Below, piece after piece: positions 6,577-6,987 of a stretch of DNA of 6,987 nucleotides; position 1 is the first letter of the stretch; each line of letters begins with the position of its first letter. The DNA is from Candidatus Limivicinus faecipullorum. Lineage in GTDB: Bacteria > Bacillota > Clostridia > Oscillospirales > Oscillospiraceae. The position numbers and the translations under genes were made by a program. Below the pieces are notes generated by a model. The model ran no database searches, was not told where the DNA came from, and saw only the letters and a program-made list of their open reading frames with translations. Location: the NCBI GenBank assembly GCA_018711755.1, contig DVHY01000122.1:1-6987 (forward strand), given 5' to 3'.

Positions 6577-6987
6577 ATCACCATCGCTGTCATATCTGCT
6601 TTGGTAAGGGATAAATAGTGCGGCACCGTCCCGGATAGGCTGGAGGCCAGCTCCGGCAGAGGCTTTCCGTCGGTCTGGCTCACATCAAACACCTTCACCG
6701 GGCGGAACATGGGGATCTCAACTTCCCGTTCCTCCATGACCGCCTTGCCCTCTGCATCCAGGATGGGGGCTTTGGTGTCCGGGTCCAACTTCTGTTCCTC
6801 GATCTTTTTCTTGAACGGCGTTGGCGCGATGATGGTAATACCATGCTCACCCTTTTTCACATGGCGCTCAAACTGATTTTTCCACTTGTTATATCCGGCT
6901 ACCAGCGTGGCGTCCGGCTTCTGCATATAGATGAGCATGGTGTTGTTGACAGAGTAGCGGTGGAACCGGGACATCACGGACAGGTAG
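6456..6987 (-). CDS. ArdC-like antirestriction / ssDNA-binding domain protein, partial and broken at its 3' end
   Basis: The gene enters from the right edge (its start is outside the window; the frame is open to 6987). Counting from the codon at 6977, residues 4-118 match the ArdC N-terminal domain (DUF1738 family): SRFHRYSVNNTMLIYMQKPD (3-22), LVAGYNKWK, the basic RHVKKGEHGITIIAP (38-52) and FRPVKVFDVSQTDGKPLPEL (91-110). Such proteins occur on plasmids and conjugative elements, bind single-stranded DNA and can protect incoming DNA; many continue into a zinc metallopeptidase domain with an HEIAH motif. Here that part is missing: similarity stops near SGTVPHY (115-121; about 6615-6632) and about 50 unrelated residues follow to a stop at 6456-6458. 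It is therefore truncated, probably by a deletion join with the recombinase-like sequence. Domain identity is confident; function is doubtful. Confidence 0.75.
   Translation of the reverse strand, partial: YLSVMSRFHRYSVNNTMLIYMQKPDATLVAGYNKWKNQFERHVKKGEHGITIIAPTPFKKKIEEQKLDPDTKAPILDAEGKAVMEEREVEIPMFRPVKVFDVSQTDGKPLPELASSLSGTVPHYLSLTKADMTAMVMCVGHWGWSAKEFSRLNELLFVGKHCFLTRQQWLILTSAF

Noticed and set aside
6043..6618. 191-codon plus-strand open frame opposite the recombinase-like gene
   Set aside because: No recognisable domain and no good ribosome binding site; the minus-strand frame has the more protein-like composition with a coiled-coil and conserved-looking blocks.
6456..6690. Programmed frameshift joining the ArdC and recombinase-like frames into one protein
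   Set aside because: The two parts belong to unrelated families, each missing the half nearest the junction, and I see no slippery heptamer with a following structure; a deletion is simpler.

Overview
The window looks like chromosomal DNA of a GC-rich, gut-type Clostridia member, probably Oscillospirales. This rests on gene content (rimM-trmD, rsmA, and a pyruvate phosphate dikinase of the clostridial type), on strong GGAGG-like ribosome binding sites, and on accessory genes at the right end typical of conjugative elements in gut Firmicutes. The genus cannot be named from the sequence alone.

Positions 1-2847 form one tight plus-strand cluster for RNA maturation: rimM (16S processing), a trmD whose reading frame continues into a complete GNAT acetyltransferase domain, a 58-residue membrane protein, and rsmA/ksgA (16S dimethyladenosine methyltransferase). 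Genes are 1-2 bases apart or nearly overlapping, so they are probably co-transcribed from a promoter left of the window. The ribosomal protein gene rplS, which commonly follows trmD in Firmicutes, is not present here.

Positions 2848-2938 are an AT-rich gap with a plausible promoter. Then comes ppdK (2939-5590), a full-length pyruvate phosphate dikinase with both catalytic residues. Its codon use is visibly different from the upstream cluster (mostly CGT/CGC arginine and ATC isoleucine), as expected for a very highly expressed glycolytic enzyme. It ends at a perfect 13-bp intrinsic terminator (5625-5665).

Positions 5683-6987 are on the minus strand, convergent to ppdK, and have a different composition. 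They carry an open frame resembling the C-terminal part of a large serine recombinase without its catalytic domain, and upstream of it the N-terminal domain of an ArdC-type antirestriction/ssDNA-binding protein that runs off the window edge. The ArdC similarity stops near 6615-6630, and the recombinase-like frame is open across the same place in another register. This suggests a deletion join inside an integrated mobile element whose end lies just past the ppdK terminator. The two most notable observations are the TrmD-GNAT fusion and this ArdC/recombinase junction. I found no CRISPR array, tRNA or rRNA.
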